This document shows, one piece after another, positions 50,141 to 59,385 of a stretch of DNA of 64,000 nt (position 1 is the stretch's first letter; each line of letters opens with the position of its first letter). A program made the position numbers and the translations under genes. Under the pieces are notes generated by a model that saw only the letters and a list, made by a program, of their open reading frames with translations, had not been told where the DNA came from and made no database searches. This stretch comes from Edaphobacter sp. 4G125 (GTDB lineage Bacteria > Acidobacteriota > Terriglobia > Terriglobales > Acidobacteriaceae): NCBI RefSeq assembly GCF_014274685.1, contig NZ_CP060393.1, forward strand, positions 186,001-250,000, given 5' to 3'.

Positions 50141-51316
50141 TTATGCCTTCACCGGCCAGGCGGTTTTGCCACCGTGATGATAGGCGAGATTCCCGATATG
50201 CCCTGCACGTGCCGCAGAAACACCGGTCTCCACAGGCGCATTGGGTTCCTTGCGACTCTTAATGCAGTCAAAGAAGTTGCGCGTGTGAGCAATGGTACCG
50301 TCTTCGAAAGACTCCTCTCGTAGTACAGGGTTCTTATCGTTCCTGACACCTTCGCGGTAAAGCGTCATGCCACTGCGAGTGAGCTTTAAAGTGGCTTCTG
50401 TGCCGCGGAACTCCAGGCCGCCATCATCAATTGAAGAGGCCATCATTCCTTCGTAGACGACGTCGAAATGGGGATAACGGAAGGCGGCCTGAATCGTGTC
50501 TGGGCACTCCCAGTCCTGATAGACGCGTTTATCACCGAGCATGAAGGCTGTGGTCGGTTCGTCGGACTTCATCGCCCAGTGGACGACGTCGATCCAGTGG
50601 GTGAAGAGGTCGGTCATGGCTCCGCCGCCGAAGTTCCAGAACCAGCGCCAGCGGAAAAATTTCTCGAGCGTAAAGGGCTGTTCCGGCGCTCCACCGAGCC
50701 AGCGATTCCAGTCGAGCTGCGACTGATCCACTGGCTTGGGTACCCAGCTGAAGCCGTAATTCTGCCACCAATAAGTACGCACCTGCGGTATCTTGCCCAA
50801 CGCTCCGCCTTGAATCAGGTCGACTGCGTTACGAAAATGCGACCAGCTACGCTGCTGCATACCGCACTGGAGGACCTGTTTGCCGGAGCGCACGGCCCTG
50901 GTCAGCACGGCCCCTTCTTCGAGCGTATGTGTCACAGGCTTTTCGAGATAAACATCCTTGCCTGCGGCGAGCGCAGATGCTGCGATGCGTACATGCCAGT
51001 GATCGGGTGTAGCGATGAATACGGCATCGATCGTCTTATCGTCGGTTACCTCGCGGTAGTCAACATGTTCGGTTGCGGTTGACGCATTCGAACGAGCCTT
51101 GATCTCGGCACGACGCGGCCCATACACATCGCAAACGGAGACGATATCGAAAGGGACACCGGTCTGGTCGGCTGAACCCAACACTCCCTTCATACGGCCT
51201 CCGGCACCGATGATGCCGACGCGCAGGCGCTCGTTGGCGCCGAAAGCGCGGGTAGAAGCAAGCGCGGTCAAACCGCTAGCGACGAGGAAGCTGCGACGGT
51301 TGGTACTGAAGGACAT
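50141..51316 (-). CDS. Tat-exported Gfo/Idh/MocA-family oxidoreductase
   Basis: 391 aa from the ATG at 51316. Tat signal MSFSTNRRSFLVASGLTALA (NRRSFLV), cleaved near AFGA. NAD(P)-binding fold: LRVGIIGAGGRMKGVL, VDAVFIATPDHWHVRIAASA-like stretch, DVYLEKPVTHTLEEG (EKP motif) and the catalytic-region WFWNFGGGAMTDLFTHWIDV. Exported members carry a tightly bound cofactor and oxidise glycosides at C3. It is preceded by an MFS gene on the same strand (77-nt gap) and faces the DUF1080/GH79 genes, suggesting a common sugar pathway. Confidence 0.92.
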   Translation of the reverse strand: MSFSTNRRSFLVASGLTALASTRAFGANERLRVGIIGAGGRMKGVLGSADQTGVPFDIVSVCDVYGPRRAEIKARSNASTATEHVDYREVTDDKTIDAVFIATPDHWHVRIAASALAAGKDVYLEKPVTHTLEEGAVLTRAVRSGKQVLQCGMQQRSWSHFRNAVDLIQGGALGKIPQVRTYWWQNYGFSWVPKPVDQSQLDWNRWLGGAPEQPFTLEKFFRWRWFWNFGGGAMTDLFTHWIDVVHWAMKSDEPTTAFMLGDKRVYQDWECPDTIQAAFRYPHFDVVYEGMMASSIDDGGLEFRGTEATLKLTRSGMTLYREGVRNDKNPVLREESFEDGTIAHTRNFFDCIKSRKEPNAPVETGVSAARAGHIGNLAYHHGGKTAWPVKA

Positions 51317-51393
51317 AACTCTCCGGATTCTCCTCTTTGGAAGTCGGGAGGATGGTACCAGATGGAGGCATCTGGATTGAGAATGCTTGCGAT

Positions 51394-52665
51394 CTAGGCC
51401 GCGTGCCTTCTTCTGGGAGTTTCGATATCCGGCAGAAGACCTGTGAGCAGACCAATAGCAGGCAGGTAAGCGCAAAGGTGATAGACGAAGAAGATTCCTT
51501 TCACATCGGCCATCTTGCCCAGGACCGCGGCTCCGATTCCGCCCATGCCGAAGGCGACGCCAAAGAAGAGACCGGAGATCATGCCGACGCGGCCCGGAAG
51601 AAGCTCCTGCGCATAGACCAGGATGGCGGAAAATGCTGACGAAATCACGAAGCCGATGATGAAGCTGAGAACTCCTGTCCAGAAGAGATTTGCGTAGGGC
51701 AGGATGAGCGTAAACGGCAGCACGCCGAGAATCGAGAACCAGATCACGAGCTTGCGGCCATAGCGATCGCCTGCCGAGCCTCCGATCAGCGTTCCAGCAG
51801 CCACCGCCCCGAGGAAGATGAAGAGCATGATCTGCGAGGTCTGCACAGAGACCTGGAAACGCTGAATGAGATAGAAGGTGTAGTAGCTTGTCAGGCTGGC
51901 AAGATAAAAATACTTCGAAAAAATCAGCGCGATCAGGACCGAGATGGCAACAGAGATTCTTGTGCGTGAGAGAGGAACGTGGGCGTGACGCTCCTCATTT
52001 TTACGCTTTGCGGACTCAGCCTGCCGTGCCTTGTACCAGCGGCCTACGCGCATCAGCACAACGATTCCAACGATGGCCGGGATCGCGAACCATGCCATTC
52101 CTTTTTGTCCCTGGGGCAGGACGATGAAGGCGGCCAGCAGAGGTCCGATCGCCGAGCCGGTGTTTCCGCCCACCTGAAAGAACGATTGCGCGAAGCCATG
52201 TTTTCCGCCCGAAGCCATGCGCGCGATACGCGAGGATTCCGGATGGAAGATCGCCGAGCCAACGCCAACCAACGAAGACGCGATCAGCAGCCAGGTGAAG
52301 TCCGGCGCAACAGCCAACAAAATCAGCCCTACGAGCGTAAACGTCATACCAACAGGCAACGCATAGGGTTTGGGCCGCGCGTCGGTGAACTGTCCGATCA
52401 CAGGCTGAAGCAGCGAGGCCACGACCTGATAGGTGAGCGTGAGCAAACCGAGATGCGTAAAGTCCAGATGAAACGAGCTTTTCAGGATGGGATAGATCGC
52501 GGGCAGCAGCGACTGCACCATGTCGTTGAGCAGGTGGCAGAAGCTGATGGCAGCCAGCACCCGAAAGAGCGCCTTCGAAGGCCCCTGTAGTCGTGGGGCT
52601 TCAAACTCGGATGCAGACGATACATCAGAGGCAGGAAAGCTCGCGGTAACGGAGATCTCGCTCAT
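51394..52665 (-). CDS. MFS transporter, fosmidomycin-resistance (Fsr) type
   Basis: 423 aa with 12 predicted membrane helices. Similarity to the Fsr subgroup is seen in SFCHLLNDMVQSLLPAIYPI, LGLLTLTYQVVASLLQP, GQFTDARPKPYALPVGM and GSAIFHPESSRIARMASGG, with QSFFQVGGNTGSAIGPLLAA. Fsr exports fosmidomycin in E. coli; the natural substrate is unknown and a sugar or metabolite is possible here. It lies directly upstream of the Gfo/Idh gene and is probably co-transcribed. Confidence 0.92.
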   Translation of the reverse strand: MSEISVTASFPASDVSSASEFEAPRLQGPSKALFRVLAAISFCHLLNDMVQSLLPAIYPILKSSFHLDFTHLGLLTLTYQVVASLLQPVIGQFTDARPKPYALPVGMTFTLVGLILLAVAPDFTWLLIASSLVGVGSAIFHPESSRIARMASGGKHGFAQSFFQVGGNTGSAIGPLLAAFIVLPQGQKGMAWFAIPAIVGIVVLMRVGRWYKARQAESAKRKNEERHAHVPLSRTRISVAISVLIALIFSKYFYLASLTSYYTFYLIQRFQVSVQTSQIMLFIFLGAVAAGTLIGGSAGDRYGRKLVIWFSILGVLPFTLILPYANLFWTGVLSFIIGFVISSAFSAILVYAQELLPGRVGMISGLFFGVAFGMGGIGAAVLGKMADVKGIFFVYHLCAYLPAIGLLTGLLPDIETPRRRHAA

Positions 52666-52809
52666 AACGGGTATGTTTTTAGTGTACTTCCGGGTCGATC
52701 CAGGATCGATTTTTATGAATGAATCTAATGATTGGATAACGAGCGCACTGAGGAAGATGCGGAATCCACATCAGCGAAACGTCCATTTCTCGTTAAAATA
52801 AGAGGCGCA

Positions 52810-53031
52810 ATGGCGTTTCCAATCAAAGTCTGTGTCGTGTGTCACGAAGAGTTCGAGCTGAAGCCCGATAAACCGGGTTTTGCCAATCGCTGTCCCGAGT
52901 GCAGCATGGAGGATGAGTCCTCCACGGGCGAGAATCGTGCGGCGGATGCCGCCGAGCGCGAGTACGAGCGTGGAGCCAACGAGGCTCGACGAAAAGCCAT
53001 CCGCGACATGCTCTACCGCAAAGATAGTTAA
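52810..53031 (+). CDS. Small zinc-ribbon protein
   Basis: 73 aa from the ATG at 52810. One zinc ribbon is visible: VCVVCHEEFEL...RCPECS (Cys-x2-Cys, about 18 residues, Cys-x2-Cys). A charged tail follows (AEREYERGANEARRKAIRDM). No family is recognised beyond the ribbon. Its stop codon abuts the hslU stop exactly: the sequence TAATTA holds both, with no spare base between the convergent genes. Protein is plausible because composition and codon pattern match neighbours. Confidence 0.75.
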   Translation: MAFPIKVCVVCHEEFELKPDKPGFANRCPECSMEDESSTGENRAADAAEREYERGANEARRKAIRDMLYRKDS

Positions 53032-54594
53032 TTACAGGATGTAGCGGCTCAGGTCCTGGTCCTTCACGATCGAGGCGACCTGCTGCCGGACATACTCTGG
53101 ATCGACTACGATCACCTTCTCGGCCCCGCTTTCTGTCTTGCGCTCAATCACGGGGAGCGGCGAAGCGGTTGGAGTCGAGGCGGAGATCTGCGCGACCACG
53201 CCTTCTTCCGTTGCCTGCGCCCGCGAAGCCTTCATCAGGTCGGGCGCCTGGAAGCTGATCTCGTCCAGCACGCGTTCGAGGATGGTGTGAAGCCGACGTG
53301 CGCCAATGTTCTCGGTCGTCTCGTTGACGCGGAAGGCGAACTGCGCCATTTCGGCGATGGCTTCCTTGGTGAATTCCAGCTTGAGACCTTCGGTTTCCAG
53401 CAGAGCTGTCGACTGCTTGACCAGCGAGCTCTTGGGCTCAGTGAGGATGCGCACGAAGTCATCGACGGTGAGCGATTGCAGCTCAACACGGATCGGGAAA
53501 CGCCCCTGGAGTTCGGGGATAAGGTCCGAGGGTTTCGAGACGTGGAAGGCTCCCGCAGCAATGAAGAGGATGTGATCGGTCGAAACCATGCCATATTTGG
53601 TATTGACGGTCGTGCCTTCGACGATGGGAAGGATGTCGCGCTGCACACCCTCGCGAGACACATCGGGACCGTGCCCGCCCTCGCGTCCGGCGATCTTGTC
53701 GATCTCGTCGAGGAATACCATGCCGGAGTCTTCGACGCGCTCGACGGCCAAGCGGGTGACCTGATCCATGTCGATGAGGCGGGACTCCTCTTCCTGCACA
53801 AGATATTCGAAGGCTTCAGCGACCTTCATTTTGCGTTTCTTGGTACGTTGCCCGAAAAGACCTGGAATCATGTCCTTCAGGTTAATGTCCATCTCTTCGG
53901 CGCCCTGGTTGGTGATGATCTCGAAGCTGGGTTGGTTGCGGTCGCGCACGTCGATCTCGACGATACGGTCGTCCAGCTTCCCTTCGCGGAACTGCTGGCG
54001 CAATTTTTCGCGGGTGCGCTGTTCGCGGTCGCCGGGACGGTCTTCTGTCTGAGACTCAGGTGTAGAAGCCGGAAGCTGAATCACGTTGGTTCCCTGCTCA
54101 TGGGTAGCCGCTGTTGTGACGGAAGCCGTGGGCGTAGGCGGCAGAAGCAGATCGAGCAGGCGGTCTTCAGCAGCGAGCTCGGCCTTGTCCTCCACTTCTT
54201 CGAGCTTCTCGTCACGCACCATGTCGATGGCGATCTCCACCAGGTCGCGCACGATGGATTCAACATCGCGGCCAACATAGCCGACCTCGGTAAACTTCGA
54301 TGCCTCAACCTTAAGAAAGGGAGAATTGGTCAACTTGGCGAGACGTCGTGCGATCTCCGTTTTGCCCACGCCGGTCGGCCCAATCATGATGATGTTCTTC
54401 GGCATAATCTCGTCGGCAAGCTCGGGAGTGAGCTTCTGGCGGCGCATGCGGTTACGCAGCGCGATTGCAACAGCGCGTTTCGCGGCGTGCTGGCCAACGA
54501 CGTACTTGTCCAACTCAGCGACGATCTCGCGCGGAGTCATCTCGTCGAGCGCAAGCGCTTGGTCTTCTGCTGTTCCGGGTAGGTAGATTGCCAT
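53032..54594 (-). CDS. hslU: ATP-dependent protease ATPase subunit HslU
   Basis: 520 aa, longer than the usual 440-450 because of an insertion in the I-domain. It starts [20 protein letters not shown] then [20 protein letters not shown]. Walker [16 protein letters not shown], Walker [11 protein letters not shown], sensor and pore region GYVGRD are conserved. The I-domain includes a Pro/Ser/Thr-rich stretch ([20 protein letters not shown]). The C-terminus ends DLSRYIL, the tail that docks on HslV. It follows hslV in an operon (41-nt gap). Confidence 0.96.
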   Translation of the reverse strand: MAIYLPGTAEDQALALDEMTPREIVAELDKYVVGQHAAKRAVAIALRNRMRRQKLTPELADEIMPKNIIMIGPTGVGKTEIARRLAKLTNSPFLKVEASKFTEVGYVGRDVESIVRDLVEIAIDMVRDEKLEEVEDKAELAAEDRLLDLLLPPTPTASVTTAATHEQGTNVIQLPASTPESQTEDRPGDREQRTREKLRQQFREGKLDDRIVEIDVRDRNQPSFEIITNQGAEEMDINLKDMIPGLFGQRTKKRKMKVAEAFEYLVQEEESRLIDMDQVTRLAVERVEDSGMVFLDEIDKIAGREGGHGPDVSREGVQRDILPIVEGTTVNTKYGMVSTDHILFIAAGAFHVSKPSDLIPELQGRFPIRVELQSLTVDDFVRILTEPKSSLVKQSTALLETEGLKLEFTKEAIAEMAQFAFRVNETTENIGARRLHTILERVLDEISFQAPDLMKASRAQATEEGVVAQISASTPTASPLPVIERKTESGAEKVIVVDPEYVRQQVASIVKDQDLSRYIL

Positions 54595-54635
54595 CGGGTG
54601 AAGCTCCTGGGTGAAAGAGAGTCAGTAAGTTAGCA

Positions 54636-55274
54636 CTATGAGTTCGCTTTCAGCTCCTCAATCGTAAAGTTCTGGTTGGTATAGATGCAGATGTCGCCGG
54701 CAATCTTCATTGATTTCTCGGCAACCTCGCGCGCGGAGAGCTGTGTATTCTCCAGCAGGGCGCGACCGGCGGCAAGAGCGAAGCTGCCGCCGCTGCCGAT
54801 GGCACAGATACCTTCGTCAGGATCGATCACGTCTCCTGTTCCAGAAAGCATCAACGTCGATTTGGCATCAGCGACGATCAGGAGCGCTTCAAGCTGACGC
54901 AGCATCTTATCGGTGCGCCAGTCCTTGGCCAACTCCACAGCAGCGCGGCTCAGCTGGCCGGCGTACTGCTCCAGTTTGGTTTCAAAACGAGCAAAGAGCG
55001 AGAAGGCATCGGCGGTCGAACCGGCGAATCCGGCAAGCACCTTATCCTGGTAGAGCCGACGGATCTTCTTCGCGGAGTGCTTCATCACGGTTGATCCCAT
55101 CGAAACCTGTCCATCGGCAGCCATCACCACCGAATCTCCCCGCCGAACGCAGACCACCGTGGTCGAACGGATGCGGCGCCCCTCCGCCAGATCGAGCGGA
55201 TGAGCAACAGAACCAAGGGGCTGAGCAGGGTTGGAAGCGGATCGCGAGGTCGAAGGGGTACGTTTTTTGCTCAC
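54636..55274 (-). CDS. hslV: ATP-dependent protease peptidase subunit HslV with N-terminal extension
   Basis: 212 aa from a GTG at 55274; an ATG at 55313 would give 225 aa. HslV normally exposes its catalytic Thr as residue 1 after Met removal. Here the catalytic [20 protein letters not shown] begins only after about 37 residues ([10 protein letters not shown]), so a propeptide must be cut off, or a nearer non-AUG start is used. The rest is normal: [52 protein letters not shown]. It pairs with HslU downstream to degrade unfolded proteins in the cytoplasm. Confidence 0.93.
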   Translation of the reverse strand: MSKKRTPSTSRSASNPAQPLGSVAHPLDLAEGRRIRSTTVVCVRRGDSVVMAADGQVSMGSTVMKHSAKKIRRLYQDKVLAGFAGSTADAFSLFARFETKLEQYAGQLSRAAVELAKDWRTDKMLRQLEALLIVADAKSTLMLSGTGDVIDPDEGICAIGSGGSFALAAGRALLENTQLSAREVAEKSMKIAGDICIYTNQNFTIEELKANS

Positions 55275-55406
55275 ATCCCAGTATATCGCCGACGAAGGAC
55301 TGCTTTTGACCATCCCATAAAGGTGTGCTGTTGTCGTAAAAGCAACATCCAATCAACCTGTTTATCCGCAAATTATTGACCTGGGCTATGCTTTGCGTAG
55401 ACAGCC

Positions 55407-55874
55407 GTGTTCACCAACGTGCCAGAATACCTCTTGGTTCCCCTGCGCTCTCCTCGGAATGCCGCCCTTACAGCGGCTGCGACGATGGCCGTCGGAGGCC
55501 TTGTCTGGTATCTCTTTCGTCGCCCTCGCCCCACCGCGGAAGAGATTGAACGCACTCGCCGCGACCTGCTCGCCGCGAATGGCCGTATTACGGACGGCAG
55601 CATCATCGAGGCTCCTTTTACCCAGCAGGACGACTCTTCTTCCTCCCGGCAGGTCATCGTCTATAACTACCGCATCGCTGGAGTCAGCTATGAGGCAGCG
55701 CAGGATGTCGCGTCGTTGGGCGAACTGGTTCGCGATATTCGAACCGATCTTCCCATCCAGGTGCGGTATGAACCACATAATCCGGCGAATAGCATCGTAG
55801 TCGCCGAGGCCTGGAGCGGATTGCGACTCAGCTCCACACATCCCCATCCCGATGCGCAAGCAAACTCCGATTGA
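55407..55874 (+). CDS. DUF3592-like single-pass membrane protein
   Basis: 155 aa with a GTG start at 55407. One N-terminal transmembrane helix (AALTAAATMAVGGLVWYLF) is followed by a soluble domain with GRITDGSIIEAPF, VIVYNYRIAGVSYEAAQDV and LPIQVRYEPHNPANSIVVAE, which fits the DUF3592 pattern of extracytoplasmic beta domains. Function unknown. It is followed by a CDF transporter after 41 nt on the same strand. Confidence 0.7.
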   Translation: MFTNVPEYLLVPLRSPRNAALTAAATMAVGGLVWYLFRRPRPTAEEIERTRRDLLAANGRITDGSIIEAPFTQQDDSSSSRQVIVYNYRIAGVSYEAAQDVASLGELVRDIRTDLPIQVRYEPHNPANSIVVAEAWSGLRLSSTHPHPDAQANSD

Positions 55875-55915
55875 TCCTGTAGATCGAAGTGGCTAGCGAA
55901 GACTACACTTGACCT

Positions 55916-56869
55916 ATGCACATGGTCGCCACCCCGAACCGCCGGATGCAGCAGGTCCTGAAGGCGTCCATGGGCCTCACTGCCGCCTATGTTCTGGCAA
56001 CGTTCCTCTTCGGTCTCAAAGCTCATTCCCTGGCCCTGATCTCTGAAGCAGGACATAACCTCAGTGATCTGCTCGCCATCGTCCTCTCCTACGTGGCGGT
56101 GTATTTTCAAGGCCGTCCCGCTACGGACGAAAAAACCTTCGGCTATCAGCGCGCAGGAGTTTTAGCTGCCTTCGTAAACGCGGCAACGCTGGTCGTACTC
56201 TCCGTCTGGATCGCGGTTACAGCCATCCAGCGGCTCAGCTCGCCGGTCGCGGTCCAACCCGAGATCATGATGGAGGTCGCTGTCGCCGGAGTATTGATGA
56301 ACGGCACGGTCGCGGCGCTCCTATGGAAATTCTCCGGAGACGTGAATATTCGCAGCGTCTTTCTGCACATGCTGGGAGATACGCTCTCTACTGCTGCTGT
56401 TATCGTCGGCGGCGCAGCCATTCTGTTTACCGGAATGTCCTGGGTGGATCCCGTTCTCTCGCTCATGATCGCTGTGATGATCCTATGGAGTTCCGTCGGC
56501 ATCCTGCGTGAGACACTGAACATCCTGCTGGAAGGTACGCCCAGAAACCTGCAACTCGGCGCCGTACGCCTGGCTATGCAGTCCGTTCAGGGAGTGCTGG
56601 ATGTGCACGACCTTCACATCTGGAGCCTGGGAGCGCAATCCCATGCACTGGCCAGCCATGTAACCGTTGCGGAGATGCCCGCGTCGGAGTGTACCTCCAT
56701 CCTTACCGAGATCAACTGTCGTCTACGCGACCGCTTCCATATCAATCACACGACGATCCAGTTTGAGACAACCGGATGCGAGACGACACACGGTTGCAGC
56801 TCTCCTCCCGAGCCGGAAGAGGTCGGTGCCCATGATCATCACCACCACGGCCACAGCCATTCCCACTAA
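55916..56869 (+). CDS. Cation diffusion facilitator transporter (Zn/Co/Cd type)
   Basis: 317 aa with six predicted helices. The metal sites HNLSD (TM2) and HMLGD (TM5) show the HxxxD pattern of Zn-CDFs of the CzcD/ZitB group. The cytoplasmic C-terminal domain (LQLGAVRLAMQSVQGVLDVH DLHIW region) ends in a His-rich tail, GAHDHHHHGHSHSH, which likely binds metal. It exports Zn(II) or a similar divalent ion. Convergent with the acyltransferase gene (5-nt gap). Confidence 0.94.
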   Translation: MHMVATPNRRMQQVLKASMGLTAAYVLATFLFGLKAHSLALISEAGHNLSDLLAIVLSYVAVYFQGRPATDEKTFGYQRAGVLAAFVNAATLVVLSVWIAVTAIQRLSSPVAVQPEIMMEVAVAGVLMNGTVAALLWKFSGDVNIRSVFLHMLGDTLSTAAVIVGGAAILFTGMSWVDPVLSLMIAVMILWSSVGILRETLNILLEGTPRNLQLGAVRLAMQSVQGVLDVHDLHIWSLGAQSHALASHVTVAEMPASECTSILTEINCRLRDRFHINHTTIQFETTGCETTHGCSSPPEPEEVGAHDHHHHGHSHSH

Positions 56870-56874
56870 ACCAT

Positions 56875-58029
56875 CTATGCGGGGCCGAAGTATCGCTTGA
56901 GACGAAGGAACCGCCGTTCGTAAAAGCGAAAACTCAGCCACGCGAGAGGGAACGTCAACATCAGGTTGCAGATCAAAATCGCAGCGTGAAGACCTCCCCT
57001 GGAATGGATATGTGTTTGCAAAAATGCCGCATAGATCACTCCCATCATCTGATGGAAGATATAGATGCCATAGCTGTACTTCCCCAACCAACGTAAGACG
57101 GACCAGTTCATTATCGACGCTGTTCTTGATCCGGGTACTAGCGCCATCGCGATCAGCGAAGTGCTGGCGAGGGCAAGTATGCTGTAGCCGAGACCATTGA
57201 TAAGCCGGTTATCTTCCCAATTGAATGATCCCGTTTTCCAGGCGATTATCAGGCAAGCGACCACCGCCAAACCGAAGACTGGGGCAGCAGCGCGTAGAAT
57301 ACTCTCTCGATGTTTTCCACGAATTGCCAGAGCAAGCCACCCACCGGCAAGGAGAGCATCCGATCGGCAGATCGTCAATTTGTAGGTTGCCTCAAAGTTT
57401 GCTCCATGTGCTAGCAAAATCATCCTGGTTACAGGAGCGGTAAAAGCGAGGGCAAGCGCAACCCAGAGCAGCTTTCTACGATCTCGAACGAGAAACACAA
57501 TCACAGGCCAAACGAGATAAAACTGTTCTTCGACAGCGAGAGACCATAGATGCCCCGTAATATCTTTGATCGCTGCAACCTGAGATCCATGCCACCACAA
57601 AGAGGTGTTCTGAAGGTAAAACAGGAGCACATAAAGCTGGCGTCCTGTATTCCATGTAGGACGAAAGACGAGGAAAAGAACAAACAGAACGCCGTAATAC
57701 AGAGGGAAGATCCTCAAAGCCCGGCGCATGTAAAAATTTCGGAAGTAATGTTTACCCGTCAGCGAATCAAACAGGATTCCGGTGATCAGAAATCCGGAGA
57801 GGGCAAAGAACAGGTCCACCCCAATCCATCCCGCATTTTTAACTTTCAGAAGAAGATCAATAAAAAAAGACCCGGTAGGCCGGTTGCTGGACCATAACAG
57901 ATGGACCAGCAGAACGAGAGTGATCGCAAGTCCGCGAACGCCATCGAGTGCCTGGATATGCGGCATCCTCTTTTCGTGCGAAACCGCCGATTCTCTTCCT
58001 GGCGTTGCAGCAAGTACCGTCTCAACCAT
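56875..58029 (-). CDS. Acyltransferase family 3 membrane protein
   Basis: 384 aa with about ten hydrophobic helices. Starts PHIQALDGVRGLAITLVLLVHLL (catalytic Arg/His region of the OafA/YrhL family) and has GVDLFFALSGFLITGILF and FYMRRALRIFPLYYGV. The family O-acetylates or acylates sugars in lipopolysaccharide, peptidoglycan or exopolysaccharide. The acceptor cannot be told from the sequence. Single gene on the minus strand. Confidence 0.92.
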   Translation of the reverse strand: MVETVLAATPGRESAVSHEKRMPHIQALDGVRGLAITLVLLVHLLWSSNRPTGSFFIDLLLKVKNAGWIGVDLFFALSGFLITGILFDSLTGKHYFRNFYMRRALRIFPLYYGVLFVLFLVFRPTWNTGRQLYVLLFYLQNTSLWWHGSQVAAIKDITGHLWSLAVEEQFYLVWPVIVFLVRDRRKLLWVALALAFTAPVTRMILLAHGANFEATYKLTICRSDALLAGGWLALAIRGKHRESILRAAAPVFGLAVVACLIIAWKTGSFNWEDNRLINGLGYSILALASTSLIAMALVPGSRTASIMNWSVLRWLGKYSYGIYIFHQMMGVIYAAFLQTHIHSRGGLHAAILICNLMLTFPLAWLSFRFYERRFLRLKRYFGPA

Positions 58030-58188
58030 TCGTACCCCATGTTTACGGCAACGAAGCCATCGCCCTGAATTCTTTTTGCCTGCGTCGCAACAGTCCAGAC
58101 GGATAACGGCAGAATTTCAGCAAGGCAGAAATCTTTGTGGTCTTGTATTTTGTCGTGTTCAGACCGGCGGGAAAGGGGGAGGTTATAA

Positions 58189-58218
58189 AGAAGACCGCGT
58201 CACTGGACGCGGTCTTCT
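58189..58218 (-). terminator. Intrinsic terminator of the transaldolase gene
   Basis: 13-bp perfect stem AGAAGACCGCGTC (58189-58201) / GACGCGGTCTTCT (58206-58218) with a 4-nt loop, 20 nt past the stop. On the minus strand the stem is followed by TTATAA, a short U-rich tail. Confidence 0.75.
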
Positions 58219-58237
58219 AAGTTGTATCTGTGAAGAA

Positions 58238-59233
58238 TTAACGTGCTGCGGCAGGTTCGCCGATCTCTTGGAGTCGCTTCGCCAAGGTCTTTTCCAGATC
58301 CTCAAGCGCCTTCGAGAAGCCTTCGATGCCTTCCTTCAGTTTGTCGTTTGCCATGCGATCGGCGGCGTGCATCTTGTCGAAGGTCGCCTTGTCGACGACG
58401 ATCTTCTCGATCTTCATCGTCTTGGCCTTCTCCGGGTCGAGCTTGCGTTCAAGCGTTCCGCTTGCGGCTTGAAGCTCACCGAGCAGCTTGGGTGCGATGG
58501 TCAGCAGATCGCATCCCGCCAGCTCGACGATCTCGCCGGTGTTGCGGAAGCTCGCGCCCATCACCTGAGTCTTGTAGCCAAAATGTTTGTAATAGTTGTA
58601 GATGGTTGTAACCGACTGTACGCCGGGATCGTCCGCCCCAACATAATCCTTACCGGTGTCTTTCTTGTACCAGTCGAGAATGCGGCCAACAAACGGGGAA
58701 ATCAGGGTGACCTTCGCCTCGGCGCAGGCAATCGCCTGGTGAAGGCCGAAGAGAAGGGTCATGTTGCAGTGAATGCCTTCCTTCTCCAGAACCTCGGCGG
58801 CCTTGATGCCCTCCCATGTGGAGGCGAGCTTGATGAGAACGCGCTCGCGAGAGATGCCGGCGCTTTCGTATTGCGCAATGATGTCGCGAGCCGTCTCGAT
58901 GGACTTCTCCGTATCGTAGGAGATGCGGGCATCCACCTCAGTGGAGACGCGGCCGGGAATAATCTCGAGAATCTTCTTGCCAAAGGCGACGGCCAGGGTC
59001 TTGAAGGCCAGCCCAGCAACCTGCTCATCGGTCGCGCTCGGGCCTGCATTTTTGCGTGCCTGCTGTAGCACATCATCAACGATGGACTGGTACTCCGGCA
59101 TGCCGGCAGCAGCCTGAATCAGAGATGGGTTGGTTGTGGAGTCCGTCGGCTTGTACTGCTTGATGGCGTTGATATCGCCGGTATCGGAGACCACAGTGGT
59201 CATGCCACGAAGCTGTTCGAGAATTGTCGCCAT
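58238..59233 (-). CDS. tal: Transaldolase
   Basis: 331 aa, the length of the classical transaldolase B group. Motifs: STTNPSLI near the N-terminus, [33 protein letters not shown] with the Schiff-base Lys in [39 protein letters not shown] and [10 protein letters not shown]. It transfers a three-carbon dihydroxyacetone unit in the non-oxidative pentose-phosphate pathway. Single gene, ending in an intrinsic terminator. Confidence 0.96.
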   Translation of the reverse strand: MATILEQLRGMTTVVSDTGDINAIKQYKPTDSTTNPSLIQAAAGMPEYQSIVDDVLQQARKNAGPSATDEQVAGLAFKTLAVAFGKKILEIIPGRVSTEVDARISYDTEKSIETARDIIAQYESAGISRERVLIKLASTWEGIKAAEVLEKEGIHCNMTLLFGLHQAIACAEAKVTLISPFVGRILDWYKKDTGKDYVGADDPGVQSVTTIYNYYKHFGYKTQVMGASFRNTGEIVELAGCDLLTIAPKLLGELQAASGTLERKLDPEKAKTMKIEKIVVDKATFDKMHAADRMANDKLKEGIEGFSKALEDLEKTLAKRLQEIGEPAAAR

Positions 59234-59385
59234 AATCTTTGCACTCCTTCGCTGCTTACTTTGATTTTATCAAGCTGTGAAGCGTTACGCAGGCCCCCGG
59301 TACCGGGACAATGATAAAAAGACCTTCAAAATACAGGATTTACGCCTATTTAGAGGCAATGGCTTAACCCGTTCATATCAAAGGA

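Noticed and set aside
53287-54582. 431-codon plus-strand open frame opposite hslU
   Set aside because: Antisense to a highly conserved gene, with no ribosome-binding site or domain.
57782-59068. 428-codon plus-strand open frame across the acyltransferase and transaldolase genes
   Set aside because: It crosses two real genes and a terminator and has no protein-family features.
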